Origin: Butyrivibrio sp. X503 | GTDB lineage: Bacteria > Bacillota > Clostridia > Lachnospirales > Lachnospiraceae | Direction of reading: 5' to 3' | DNA: 64,000 nucleotides | Assembly (NCBI RefSeq): GCF_003625475.1 | Contig: NZ_RAIQ01000002.1 | Span: 186,001-250,000, forward strand | Position numbers and translations under genes: made by a program | Part shown: piece after piece, positions 46,465 through 55,150 of the stretch | How the letters are laid out: each line of letters begins with the position of its first letter | Numbering within the stretch: the first letter of the stretch is position 1 | Notes under the pieces: generated by a model | What the model was told of the DNA's origin: nothing | What the model saw: the letters and a program-made list of their open reading frames with translations, nothing else | Database searches by the model: none

Positions 46465-47055
46465 TCAAAGAGCTCCTTTTGTACTAAGAACATCTGTTAT
46501 TCTGTTATCGTAGGTGGTAGCTTCATCCAAAGCCTTCGATAGAGCTTTAAACATAGCTTCGATCTTGTGGTGATCATTGTAACCGGTGATCACACGAAGG
46601 TGCAGATTAAGCATTGCCGCATAAGAGAAGGAATAAAAAAATTCTCTTACAAGCTGAGTGTCAAAGTCACCGACCATAGGTGCTTCAAAACCTGCATCCA
46701 TCACAAAGTAAGGTCTTCCGCATAAGTCAATTGCGCTCATTACAAGTGTTTCGTCCATGGGAAGTATCATGCTTCCGTATCTCTTAATACCCTTCTTGTC
46801 TCCTATTGCTTTAAGAAAAGCCTGACCGAGTACAATCGCGGTATCTTCAACGGTGTGGTGTCCGTCGACATTAAGATCCCCCTTTACCTTAACGGTCAGA
46901 TCAAAAAAGCCGTGTTTGGCAAATCCTTCAAGCATGTGATCAAAAAATCCGATTCCGGTAGAAATATCACTTGTTCCTTTTCCGTCAATATTGATAGTTA
47001 CAGTAATCTCGGTCTCTTTAGTATTTCTGGTAACACTTGCAATTCGATTTTCCAT
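46465..47055 (-). CDS. hisB: Imidazoleglycerol-phosphate dehydratase
   Basis: 196-residue HisB of the monofunctional type. It has GIGFFDHMLEGFAKHG, the metal-binding DGHHTVEDTA, and GYNDHHKIEAMFKA, which carries the second manganese site. Converts imidazoleglycerol phosphate to imidazole-acetol phosphate. A 131-base gap separates it from hisD, AT-rich with a possible -10 (TATAAA), so hisB-hisIE may have an extra promoter. Confidence 0.96.
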   Translation of the reverse strand: MENRIASVTRNTKETEITVTINIDGKGTSDISTGIGFFDHMLEGFAKHGFFDLTVKVKGDLNVDGHHTVEDTAIVLGQAFLKAIGDKKGIKRYGSMILPMDETLVMSAIDLCGRPYFVMDAGFEAPMVGDFDTQLVREFFYSFSYAAMLNLHLRVITGYNDHHKIEAMFKALSKALDEATTYDNRITDVLSTKGAL

Positions 47056-47186
47056 AACTTGTGTCTCCTTATTATCGTTAACAATATATGGTGTTATTTT
47101 ATATTAAAAATCTATAAAAATCCCATAAACTTGCATTTTATAAACGTTTCGGAAAGAAAACTTGCAAAATCAAGCATTCAAAACTA

Positions 47187-48476
47187 TCATTCAAATCTTA
47201 CCGCAATTGAATTGGCATGAGCGGTAAGTCCCTCTTCCTTGGCAAATAGTTCAATGTCTTCATGTACCTTGGAAAGAGCATCTCTAGAATAAGCAATAAT
47301 GCTGGTCTTCTTCATAAAGTCATCTACATTTAAAGGTGAGAAGAATCTAGCTGTTCTGTTTGTAGGAAGAATGTGGTTGGGACCTGCGAAATAATCTCCC
47401 AAAGGCTCTGATGAATACTCGCCAAGGAAAATAGCACCTGCATTTTTAATCTTGGTCATAACCTCATAAGGGTTCTTGGTTATGATCTCAAGGTGCTCTG
47501 AAGCAACTGCATTGGCTGCATCTATCGCATCTTCCATATTATCAGCAACAAACATATATCCGTAATTATCAAGTGATTTCTTGATGATATCGGCTCTTGA
47601 AAGCTCCTTAAGGAAGCCGTCTATTTCTTTTGCGACGCCATCAGCAAGCTCCTGTGAAGTAGTAATAAGAATGGCACTTGCCATCTCATCGTGCTCTGCC
47701 TGAGATAAAAGATCCGCAGCAACATATCTTGGATTGGCATTTTCATCGGCAAGAACAAGTATCTCGCTGGGACCTGCTATTGAGTCGATTGATACATGTC
47801 CAAAGCAAGCTTTCTTAGCAAGAGCTACAAAGATATTTCCCGGGCCTGTGATCTTATCAACCTTGGGAACGCTCTCTGTACCGAAAGCCATAGCTGCTAT
47901 AGCCTGTGCACCTCCAACTTTATATACTTCGGTTACGCCTGCAATATCAGCGGCAACCAAAGTTCCGGGATTAACGTTTCCGTCTTTTCCCGGAGGTGTG
48001 CACATAACTATACGCTCAACACCCGCTACCTTGGCGGGAACTACATTCATAAGAACGCTTGACGGGTAAGCAGCTTTACCGCCGGGAACATAAACTCCCG
48101 AGATCTCAATAGGGAGAATTCTCTGTCCGAGGATACTGCCGTCTTCCTTGGTATCGATCCAAGTGTTTCTCTTTTGCTTTTCGTGAAATACTCTGATATT
48201 TTCAGCACTCTTCTTCATGACCTCGATAAATTTGGGATCAAGAAGAGAATATGCCTTATCAATTTCTTCTTTGGTAACTCTGATATTGGTAGCGTTTATA
48301 TCGCACTTATCGAACTTGGAAGTATATTCAAAAAGAGCTTTATCGCCGCTTTTTTTAACGTTCTCGATAATGTCGTTTACGATTGTTTCATATTCTGTAT
48401 AACTTCCCGGATTTCTGTTGAGCAGATTTCCGAGCAGCTGTTCTTTTGTTTCTGCTGTAAGCTTTAACGTCTGCAT
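47187..48476 (-). CDS. hisD: Histidinol dehydrogenase
   Basis: Oxidises L-histidinol twice to histidine with NAD and zinc. The 429-residue protein has GVYVPGGKAAYPSSVLMN, VGGAQAIAAMAFGTE, the GPGNIFVA segment, SQAEHDEMA with ligand residues, and the late GPNHILPT. Start adjoins the hisG stop. Length normal. Confidence 0.96.
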   Translation of the reverse strand: MQTLKLTAETKEQLLGNLLNRNPGSYTEYETIVNDIIENVKKSGDKALFEYTSKFDKCDINATNIRVTKEEIDKAYSLLDPKFIEVMKKSAENIRVFHEKQKRNTWIDTKEDGSILGQRILPIEISGVYVPGGKAAYPSSVLMNVVPAKVAGVERIVMCTPPGKDGNVNPGTLVAADIAGVTEVYKVGGAQAIAAMAFGTESVPKVDKITGPGNIFVALAKKACFGHVSIDSIAGPSEILVLADENANPRYVAADLLSQAEHDEMASAILITTSQELADGVAKEIDGFLKELSRADIIKKSLDNYGYMFVADNMEDAIDAANAVASEHLEIITKNPYEVMTKIKNAGAIFLGEYSSEPLGDYFAGPNHILPTNRTARFFSPLNVDDFMKKTSIIAYSRDALSKVHEDIELFAKEEGLTAHANSIAVRFE

Positions 48477-49112
48477 TTATAAGTTCTCCTTCATAGCTGT
48501 GATCAGCTTTCTGATTCTCTCTGTTTCCATCTGCATGCTGACCTGATTTACGATCATTCTTGCAGATAAAGGGCAGATCTCTTCCAAAACTTCAAGGCCG
48601 TTCTCTTTAAGAGTTGAGCCTGTCTCGACGATATCTACAATAACATCCGAAAGATTGACGATGGGGCCGAGCTCAACCGAGCCGTTTAGTTTGATTATAT
48701 CAACAGTCTGATGCTTCTTGTTAAAGAAGTAATCTTTGGCAATATTCGGATATTTGCTCGCAACTCTGATAAGCTCTCGATGCTCCAACAATTCCTTGGC
48801 GTCATGCGGTCCGCATACACACATTCTGCATTTACCAAAGCCAAGGTCCAAAACCTCATATACTCTTCTGTTTTCTTCCATAATTGTATCAGCACCGACA
48901 ATTCCTATGTCTGCAGCGCCGTATTCAACGTAAGTAGGAACATCGGGTCCCTTTGCCAAAAAGAACTTAAGTCCAAGCTCTTCGTTGGTAAAGATAAGCT
49001 TACGTGTCTTTTTATCTAAAATCTCTTCGCATTCGATTCCGCATTTATTCAAAAGCTCCATGCAAGAGTTAACCAGTCGGCCTTTTCCGAGCGCAAAAGT
49101 AAGATATCTCAT
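48477..49112 (-). CDS. hisG: ATP phosphoribosyltransferase, short form
   Basis: First and committed step of histidine synthesis: ATP + PRPP to phosphoribosyl-ATP. At 211 residues it lacks the C-terminal regulatory domain of the long form, so it needs HisZ, encoded 11 bases upstream. GKGRLVNSC at the start, GAADIGIVGADTI and DVIVDIVETGSTLKENGL (the PRPP-binding loop) are seen. Confidence 0.96.
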   Translation of the reverse strand: MRYLTFALGKGRLVNSCMELLNKCGIECEEILDKKTRKLIFTNEELGLKFFLAKGPDVPTYVEYGAADIGIVGADTIMEENRRVYEVLDLGFGKCRMCVCGPHDAKELLEHRELIRVASKYPNIAKDYFFNKKHQTVDIIKLNGSVELGPIVNLSDVIVDIVETGSTLKENGLEVLEEICPLSARMIVNQVSMQMETERIRKLITAMKENL

Positions 49113-49123
49113 AATTCCTCCGA

Positions 49124-50233
49124 TTATTTTGCTTTTAAAACGACATGCGTGCCGTTTTTGCGTAGTTCTTTAGCCTGCTTAAGTGCAGCTTCAAAAGTTT
49201 CAGGTGTATAATTTACGACAGTTATGTCAGATTCGTGTTCAACATCTGCGTTCTGCCTATATAAAGCAGACATAAGATCATCTATTACAATAGAAAAACC
49301 GATCGCGGGTGCTTTCTTTCCGTATTTTCCGGTAAGACTGTCATATCTTCCGCCTTTGGCAATTGCATCTCCGACACCATATGTATATGCGCTGAAGATA
49401 ACACCGGTATAATAATTGAATTTACTCAAGTTACCCAGGTCAAAAGAGATGTATTTTTCCACACCATAATTAGTAAGAACTTTATACAGATCTTTTAGTC
49501 TCTTAACAGCGTCAAGTGATCTCTTGTTGGTAACCATACTCTGAGCCATTTCAAGAGCTTCGTCGGAGCCTATAAATTCGGCTACATTTACAATAAGCTT
49601 GGTGTGCTTGGGAGAAACACCGCTTTCATTAAGGATGTTTTCGGCTGCATAATAATTTTTCTCGGTAATATAGCCTCTGATCTTTTCTTCCGTTTCTTCA
49701 TCAATACCGGCTTCCTCACAGATTCCCTTATAAAAGTCGGCATCACCGATACTGATCTGGAAATCATTAAGTCCCGTAGATTTAAGAGCTTCAACCAAAA
49801 GAGCTATTATCTCGGCATCCGCATAAACAGAAGAATCATTCATAAGCTCAACGCCAATGTTTGAATTTTCTTTAAGCTTGCCCTGTAGATTGGATGTATT
49901 AAGGAACGTCTTTCCTTCATAGCAAACTCTTACCGGTTCTTTGTCTTCCAGCATAACCTTAGATGCACATCTTGCTATAGAAGGTGTGAAATCAGGTCTG
50001 AGTACAAGAGTATTGCCCTCTTTGTCAAAGAATTTGAAAAGCTCTTTCGCATCGCTTGCGTTAATCTCTTCAGCGAATACATCGAAGAATTCGAATGTCG
50101 GTGTATCGATATCAAGATAACCGTAGCTCTTCATTACTTCATGTATCTTATTTGCAAGAATAATTCTGTCGCTGCACTCTGAACCGTAGATATCTCGTAC
50201 CCCGTCAGGTGTGTGTAATTGTACTTTATTCAT
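49124..50233 (-). CDS. hisZ: ATP phosphoribosyltransferase regulatory subunit HisZ
   Basis: 369-residue histidyl-tRNA-synthetase-like protein without the anticodon-binding domain, which forms a complex with short HisG and senses histidine. Landmarks are TPDGVRDI, the DTPTFEFFDVF and RPDFTPSIAR motif 2 region, and KGGRYDSL, with the FSIVIDD end. It is first in hisZ-hisG-hisD-hisB-hisIE. hisC, hisH, hisA and hisF are not in this window. Confidence 0.92.
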   Translation of the reverse strand: MNKVQLHTPDGVRDIYGSECSDRIILANKIHEVMKSYGYLDIDTPTFEFFDVFAEEINASDAKELFKFFDKEGNTLVLRPDFTPSIARCASKVMLEDKEPVRVCYEGKTFLNTSNLQGKLKENSNIGVELMNDSSVYADAEIIALLVEALKSTGLNDFQISIGDADFYKGICEEAGIDEETEEKIRGYITEKNYYAAENILNESGVSPKHTKLIVNVAEFIGSDEALEMAQSMVTNKRSLDAVKRLKDLYKVLTNYGVEKYISFDLGNLSKFNYYTGVIFSAYTYGVGDAIAKGGRYDSLTGKYGKKAPAIGFSIVIDDLMSALYRQNADVEHESDITVVNYTPETFEAALKQAKELRKNGTHVVLKAK

Positions 50234-50273
50234 AAATACCTCTTCGAAAACACTTTAGTATGGTACAGTGCTA

Positions 50274-50300
50274 CTCTAATAATTCGTTACTATATTAGAG
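50274..50300. promoter_or_regulatory. Inverted repeat at the start of the his operon, candidate operator
   Basis: CTCTAATA (50274-50281) and TATTAGAG (50293-50300) are perfect 8-bp arms 11 bases apart. The dyad lies just downstream of the -10 element, covering the expected transcription start, and 41 bases before hisZ. This is a typical repressor position; the repressor is unknown. Confidence 0.5.
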
Positions 50301-50330
50301 AGTTTAACATCCATTTAATTACCTTGTCAA
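50301..50330 (-). promoter_or_regulatory. Promoter of the his operon
   Basis: On the - strand a perfect TTGACA (50325-50330), 18 bases, then TAAACT (50301-50306) with TG one base before it. The leader to hisZ is only about 60 bases, too short for a T-box. Confidence 0.6.
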
Positions 50331-50360
50331 GCAAAAAGCCTTTACATGTTATACCGGCAC

Positions 50361-50897
50361 TTATCTAAGCTCCAGATCTTTTTGAATGGCATCAAGATAA
50401 GGAATCAAAATGCCATGATCTCCGGGAGAAGGGATAATAAACGAAAGATCGAGCTCGTCATGCCTAAAGCTCTTTCTGCCGCCGCTCTCCGCTCTGTCCC
50501 AAAACTCCTTGAGCTTTCTGTACGGAAGATAATAAAATTCATTTCTTGCAGTATAATATATAAGAAAAAAAGCCAGACCGTCTTGCTTCTCAAAGCTATC
50601 CATAAAAGCAACCTGGTGCGGATGGATGTTTTCAAGAGTAAACGTGTCATAAGCGCACTCTTTTGCATCAAAGCACACAGGGATTCCTTGAACTGCACCG
50701 ATATAATCGACGGTACTCTTCTGATCGAAATAAGCAAGCGTTATATGCCTTGTTTCTTTATCGATATTTATAGGAGTTATAGGAGTAGGGATTTTCTGGA
50801 TAAGCGCAAGGCCAAGCTCATTGTATCTTTCATTGGAACGGTTTATGAGCTCTTCTAATGTAGATCCTCTCAGTCCCCTTGTTTTCCATGTGGGCAT
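50361..50897 (-). CDS. recU: Holliday junction resolvase RecU
   Basis: Cuts four-way DNA junctions during recombination and chromosome segregation. The 178-residue protein has WKTRGLRGSTLEELIN at the start and the nuclease core STVDYIGAVQGIPVCFDAKEC, with acids and lysine of the PD-(D/E)xK site. FLIYYTARNEFYYLP is the usual strand before the end. GGAGGAG at 50902-50908 supports ATG 50897. It overlaps the upstream pseudouridine synthase by 28 bases. The usual partner ponA is not nearby. Confidence 0.9.
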   Translation of the reverse strand: MPTWKTRGLRGSTLEELINRSNERYNELGLALIQKIPTPITPINIDKETRHITLAYFDQKSTVDYIGAVQGIPVCFDAKECAYDTFTLENIHPHQVAFMDSFEKQDGLAFFLIYYTARNEFYYLPYRKLKEFWDRAESGGRKSFRHDELDLSFIIPSPGDHGILIPYLDAIQKDLELR

Positions 50898-51883
50898 AAA
50901 TCTCCTCCGCTGCAATATCTTGAAAATTCAACAGGTAACGGTGCTATATACTCTTTACCTGCAAGATCCGATAGCTCAACGGGCATTTCCTTTGGAAAAG
51001 AAATCTTGTAACTGTGTAAGAGCTGATTATTTATTCCTTTTTCTCTTCGTCCGCCGTATTTCGTATCTCCGATTATCGGGTGCCCCGTCTTTGATAAATG
51101 AGCCCTTATCTGATGAGGCTTACCGGTAATAAGCTTCACCAAAAGAACCGTCGTATCCGATTCGGGATTGTATTTAACCGGAGTAAAATAAGTCTCTATA
51201 TAAGAATAGTTTGTATCCTTAGGATCATCTTTTAATATTTCTACCTTATTCAGGTCGGCATCTTTTCGAAGGTATCCTTTTAAAAGAGAAGAATCCGTTA
51301 ACTTTCCGGAAACCACAGCTATGTAGAATTTATCAAGCGATCTATCCGAAAGCATCGAGTTCATGATGCGTGCACCGATCAAAGACTTTGCGCAGATTAC
51401 GATTCCGCTTGTGTTTCTGTCTAGTCTGTTGCATATAGAAGGCTTGTATGTATCAAGGCTTTCGCCTGTTATCTGTCCTTTGGTCAAAAGATAATCTATA
51501 AGCCAATCATTTATACTGATATCATCGGCTTCCGCTTTCTGAGACAAAAGACCCGATGGCTTGGAAGCGAACAATACATGTTCGTTTTCAAAGATTATTT
51601 CTATTTCACCGTATTGGGTCAGATCAATATCGGAAGGATTTCTGAAATCGGTATTACTATCCTTTCCTCTGAATTTAGCCATAGTATCATCGGAAAAGAA
51701 AATCTTGATTGAATCGTTTTTTTGAAGCTTTTCAAGACCGTCCGCTTTTTTGTTATTTAGAGTAATATTCTTTTTCCGAAGCATCTTATAAATGAATCCT
51801 TTGGAAGCGTTTGGAAGATATGACTTAAGAAATCCGTCGAGCCTCTTACCTTCTTCATTTACACCGATAATAATCTCTTTCAT
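50870..51883 (-). CDS. RluA-family RNA pseudouridine synthase
   Basis: 337 residues with an N-terminal S4-like domain (KRLDGFLKSYLPNASKGFIYKMLR shortened to the RLDGFLK and FIYKMLR parts) and a RluA catalytic domain. The nucleophile motif is NRLDRNTSG instead of HRLDxxTSG, a frequent variant. KLITGKPHQIRAHLSKTGHPIIGD is the second landmark. Target not assigned; resembles RluC/YlyB types. ATG 51883 has AAGGA upstream; the earlier in-frame ATG lies in the preceding gene. Confidence 0.85.
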   Translation of the reverse strand: MKEIIIGVNEEGKRLDGFLKSYLPNASKGFIYKMLRKKNITLNNKKADGLEKLQKNDSIKIFFSDDTMAKFRGKDSNTDFRNPSDIDLTQYGEIEIIFENEHVLFASKPSGLLSQKAEADDISINDWLIDYLLTKGQITGESLDTYKPSICNRLDRNTSGIVICAKSLIGARIMNSMLSDRSLDKFYIAVVSGKLTDSSLLKGYLRKDADLNKVEILKDDPKDTNYSYIETYFTPVKYNPESDTTVLLVKLITGKPHQIRAHLSKTGHPIIGDTKYGGRREKGINNQLLHSYKISFPKEMPVELSDLAGKEYIAPLPVEFSRYCSGGDLCPHGKQGD

Positions 51884-51891
51884 ATTTATCC

Positions 51892-52497
51892 TTAAAGTGA
51901 AATTGATAAAAGAATGGATGCTGCAGTTTGTGTAGTTCCGGGGATCCATGCATCTTCTATTGCTTTAGGATCGATATTCTTATCAATACGCATTTTTTCA
52001 AGCTGAAGCAATCTGTCACAGTACTTATCGATATCCGTAAATATCTTGATACTGTAGCTTGAGTATCCGCCCTGCGCCATCATTTTTTTTATGTGAGCCT
52101 CACAGTCGGAAATATCCATATCATCATCGGACGAATAACAGCATATATTCTTATCAAGTACCGTAGATGCGTTAACATAATAGTTTTTATCATACGAAGT
52201 GATCACATGATCGTATCTTATAAGAAGGCCTCCGCGGCAATTTTCAATTTTTTTGTGATCTTCTGCGCTGCAAGCTTTTGCTTTGATAAACATGAAAAGA
52301 TTTACGCCGCACCAACCTGTTGGAAGACATCCCAGTGCAGCAATGATACTAAATGCCGACTTAGGGCTTTTATACATAATAATTCCCGTAAGATAAATTC
52401 CTATCGTGATTGCTAAAGTGATGACCGTTATTATAAGTGCGAATTTCTTTCTGTAAGTAATATATCCGTATTCACCCTTGCTTACTTTTCCAAGCAT
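51892..52497 (-). CDS. Conserved membrane protein of unknown function
   Basis: 201 residues. After a short polar start come two membrane helices (about 19-42 and 49-74, the second interrupted by a Gly/Pro/Cys-containing turn), then a soluble domain of about 125 residues with KKIENCRGGLLIRYDHVI and scattered cysteines, ending in an unusual small/hydrophobic segment (TQTAASILLSISL). I do not recognise a family. It sits between two pseudouridine synthase genes, nine bases from one, so it is probably co-transcribed. The soluble part is likely cytoplasmic if the N-terminus is inside. Confidence 0.6.
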   Translation of the reverse strand: MLGKVSKGEYGYITYRKKFALIITVITLAITIGIYLTGIIMYKSPKSAFSIIAALGCLPTGWCGVNLFMFIKAKACSAEDHKKIENCRGGLLIRYDHVITSYDKNYYVNASTVLDKNICCYSSDDDMDISDCEAHIKKMMAQGGYSSYSIKIFTDIDKYCDRLLQLEKMRIDKNIDPKAIEDAWIPGTTQTAASILLSISL

Positions 52498-52522
52498 CGT
52501 ATAACCTCTGACTTTAAAACTT

Positions 52523-53278
52523 TTATTTTATATCAATATTAAGAGCTCTCTTCTCTTCGTTTGTAAGCTCTCTGTATTCTCCCGGATTAAGATTAGGATC
52601 AAGTAAAAGAGGTCCCATGGAAAGCCTCTTTAAAAACATAACCTCGTTACCGACAGCTTCGAGCATGCGTTTAACCTGATGAAATCTCCCTTCGCAGATA
52701 GTAAGTAAGATCACGGGATTATCGTTTTCATCATTTATAATATCTTCATTGATACATACTTTGGCGGGAAGTGTAAGCTTTTTGCTACCGTCATCGTTCT
52801 TATCGCCGATATCAACGCCTTCTTCCAAACGCTTAATATCGGATTCCGACAAAGCATACTTAATATGTACTTCATAAGTCTTATCTACGTGTTTTTTTGG
52901 AGATAAAAGCCTATGTATAAGCTCTCCGTCATCGGTTAAAAGAAGAAGTCCTTCCGTATCTATATCGAGTCTGCCGCAAGGATTTAAGCCTTTAACGTTC
53001 TCTTCTTTCAGGATATCGATTACAGTTTCCTGTTTCTTGTCTGTTGTTGCAGAAACAACACCAACGGGTTTGTTCAGCATATAATAATGATATTTGCTGT
53101 ATGATAATACTTTACCGTCAAAAGAGATCTCGTCATTGCTTTCATCAATATGGACATCCGGTTTAAGAGCCGGTACGCCATTGACAGAGCATCTTCCGTT
53201 TTTGACATATTCTTTTATCTGTTTTCTTGTGCCGATATTATGGTCACCCAAGAATTTATCAAGTCTCAAACCAATCAC
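52523..53278 (-). CDS. RsuA/RluB-family pseudouridine synthase
   Basis: 251 residues: an S4 domain (LRLDKFLGDH, IKEYVKNGRCSVNG) followed by the RsuA-type catalytic domain with MLNKPVGVVSA, CGRLDIDTEGLLLLT (nucleophilic aspartate) and EGRFHQVKRML. Modifies a uridine in rRNA; whether 16S or 23S cannot be decided, though RluB/RsuA are equally close by eye. The start is GTG 53278, or TTG 53269 with GGGTG before it. Confidence 0.85.
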   Translation of the reverse strand: MIGLRLDKFLGDHNIGTRKQIKEYVKNGRCSVNGVPALKPDVHIDESNDEISFDGKVLSYSKYHYYMLNKPVGVVSATTDKKQETVIDILKEENVKGLNPCGRLDIDTEGLLLLTDDGELIHRLLSPKKHVDKTYEVHIKYALSESDIKRLEEGVDIGDKNDDGSKKLTLPAKVCINEDIINDENDNPVILLTICEGRFHQVKRMLEAVGNEVMFLKRLSMGPLLLDPNLNPGEYRELTNEEKRALNIDIK

Positions 53279-53293
53279 CCAAATATAAATTTA

Positions 53294-54346
53294 TTACTGT
53301 AAGTCGGTAACCTGAACAGCGTTGCTCTCTTTAAAGAGCTCATAGCTGTTGTAAGCTCTGCAAACAATAACAGGATTCTTGCAGCTCTTTGGAACATTCA
53401 CGTTAAATGACTGTGTCTCTTTGGTTCTGTCCCACATCTGAAGATAGCTGTAGGTCTGGCCACCGTCATAACTGTATGCGAAATAAATGACAGGACTTCC
53501 GGAATCTTTTGTAGTCATTTCAACGAGCACATTGCCGCTTGCCTTATCGGTAGAAAGCACATTGATAGAACAAACTTCAGGCTCTGTGGCATCCTGCCCA
53601 ACAGGTGCAGCAGGCTTTGAAACCGAATTATACTTAAAGCCTGAATAATCAACTCCAAGCGCAGTAGACTTAAGTCCGAAATACTTAGCCACGGATCTTG
53701 CATCCGCAGCGCCTAGCTTTGTCATGAAATCAGCACTCTTTACAAGAGGAAGATCATATCCGTGATCAAGATAAGCATGTTCAATGATTACGCAGGGAAT
53801 GTCTCTTGCAACACTGTTTCTAATAATTCCGTAGTAGTCACTTCCCTTTGATCCAAGCTTGGTCTTAACGCCCTTCTGATAAAGGCCGAGAGCTGAAAGC
53901 TCTGAAGTCTCAATATTTCCAAAGTTCATTCCTGCCTGATAGTACTTATCAAAGGCAGATGTCCACACCTCAGATCCATAGAAATTATGCTCAGCCGATG
54001 CATTAAAATGAATACTGAAAACAAATTCTGCATTAACGCTCTTTGCAAAAGCAGCTCTGTCTTCGAGTGAAATAAATCTGTCGTCTGTTCTTGTAAGATA
54101 AACGGTAATGTTCTCGTATTTTTCAAGCTCTGTCTTCATCGCGTTTGCAACCTGTAAAGTGAGAGCTTTCTCAGATAGACCGTTATACTGAGCGCCGAGG
54201 TTTCTGTCTCCTTCACCGCCGTGTCCGGGGTCGATTACAATAATATGCTGTTTTTCGGCAGCAACAGCTTTGCTTCCCTGTGTCGGAACTATACCGGAAA
54301 AAGCAAGAATCATTATAAGTAGCAAAGTAAAGATTTTTTTATTCAT
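53294..54346 (-). CDS. N-acetylmuramoyl-L-alanine amidase, secreted (Amidase_3)
   Basis: 350 residues: a signal peptide (KKIFTLLLIMILAFSG with a cleavage region at SKAVAA), an Amidase_3 catalytic domain (about 38-230) and a C-terminal beta-rich domain. Zinc ligands are the histidine in DPGHGG, the glutamate in LSEKAL and the histidine in SIHFNAS. The catalytic glutamate is in VIIEHAYLD. It cuts the bond between MurNAc and the stem peptide. The C-terminal domain has no recognised wall-binding repeats. AAAGGAG upstream supports ATG 54346. Confidence 0.88.
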   Translation of the reverse strand: MNKKIFTLLLIMILAFSGIVPTQGSKAVAAEKQHIIVIDPGHGGEGDRNLGAQYNGLSEKALTLQVANAMKTELEKYENITVYLTRTDDRFISLEDRAAFAKSVNAEFVFSIHFNASAEHNFYGSEVWTSAFDKYYQAGMNFGNIETSELSALGLYQKGVKTKLGSKGSDYYGIIRNSVARDIPCVIIEHAYLDHGYDLPLVKSADFMTKLGAADARSVAKYFGLKSTALGVDYSGFKYNSVSKPAAPVGQDATEPEVCSINVLSTDKASGNVLVEMTTKDSGSPVIYFAYSYDGGQTYSYLQMWDRTKETQSFNVNVPKSCKNPVIVCRAYNSYELFKESNAVQVTDLQ

Positions 54347-54392
54347 GATAAAACTCCTTTTATAATGCGGTGTTTTCATTGTTTATATACGT

Positions 54393-54420
54393 ATAAAAAG
54401 CTGTCGCTTCAGCGGCAGCT
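54393..54420 (-). terminator. Terminator after the coiled-coil gene
   Basis: AGCTGTCGC (54399-54407) and GCGGCAGCT (54412-54420) pair with one wobble and a 4-base loop. On the - strand TTTTTAT follows. T-rich sequence on the other side too. Confidence 0.75.
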
Positions 54421-54439
54421 TTTATTTTATTTTTATTTA

Positions 54440-55132
54440 TCAGATCATATCGAGGTTAATTGCTTCTTGCTGTGTAAGTCCGCCATCGGTTACAGGTGCC
54501 TGTTCCTGAACGGGAATAGGAGCAACCTCCGGAGGTCTTAGATCAGCTCTGTTGGATTTTATAACTTCTCCGTACTGAGCAAGAGCCGAAAGTACACTGT
54601 CATTGCTGGCCGTGATATCTTTTACCATATTGACACTGCTCTGCTTAATTGTCTCGATAATCTCATCGTTGCTCTTAGTAGTAGCATCGATAGACTGAGT
54701 GATGATATCCTCAACTCCGGCAAGAAGCTGATCAGTATACTGTACAGCGGCAGTTTTCATATTATTAGCTTCCAAGTTGGCATTATCCAGAATTTCTTTA
54801 GCCTGCATAGCTGCCTGAGATACAACTTCATTGGCCTGAGCGTAAGCCTGCTGCATGATCTCATGTTCATTTATGAGCTCATGAGTCTTGATAGTAGCCT
54901 GATTGACTATATCTTCAGCTTTCTTTCTGGCATCGTTTAAAATAGCCTCTTTATTGCTTATGATCTTCTGATATTTTTTGATCTCCTCGGGAGTTTTAGA
55001 CCTAAGTTCCCTGAGAAGTTCGTCAATCTCTTCTTTGTTTACGACAATTTTGGTCTGAGAAAGAGGCTGGGGTTTGCAATTGTCAATATAGGTCTCAATC
55101 TCATCAATCAGCTGTTCTATTCTGCTGGTCAT
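54440..55132 (-). CDS. Coiled-coil protein, DivIVA/ATP synthase b-like, function unknown
   Basis: 230 residues with no membrane segment. Residues about 30-170 are a long alpha-helical coiled coil rich in A, E, K and Q, with heptads through NDARKKAEDIVNQAT and NEVVSQAAMQAKEIL. The C-terminus is a proline/glutamine-rich flexible tail. The helix resembles subunit b/H of rotary ATPases and DivIVA-like scaffolds, but the N-terminal DivIVA membrane-binding motif is not seen. It lies 19 bases after coaD, a position conserved in many Clostridia by memory. A scaffold role is an inference. Confidence 0.65.
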   Translation of the reverse strand: MTSRIEQLIDEIETYIDNCKPQPLSQTKIVVNKEEIDELLRELRSKTPEEIKKYQKIISNKEAILNDARKKAEDIVNQATIKTHELINEHEIMQQAYAQANEVVSQAAMQAKEILDNANLEANNMKTAAVQYTDQLLAGVEDIITQSIDATTKSNDEIIETIKQSSVNMVKDITASNDSVLSALAQYGEVIKSNRADLRPPEVAPIPVQEQAPVTDGGLTQQEAINLDMI

Positions 55133-55150
55133 AGTAGGATCCCCCTAACT

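Noticed and set aside
50234..50360. Histidine T-box or attenuator before hisZ
   Set aside because: The leader after the likely transcription start is about 60 bases, with no specifier stem or histidine-rich leader peptide.
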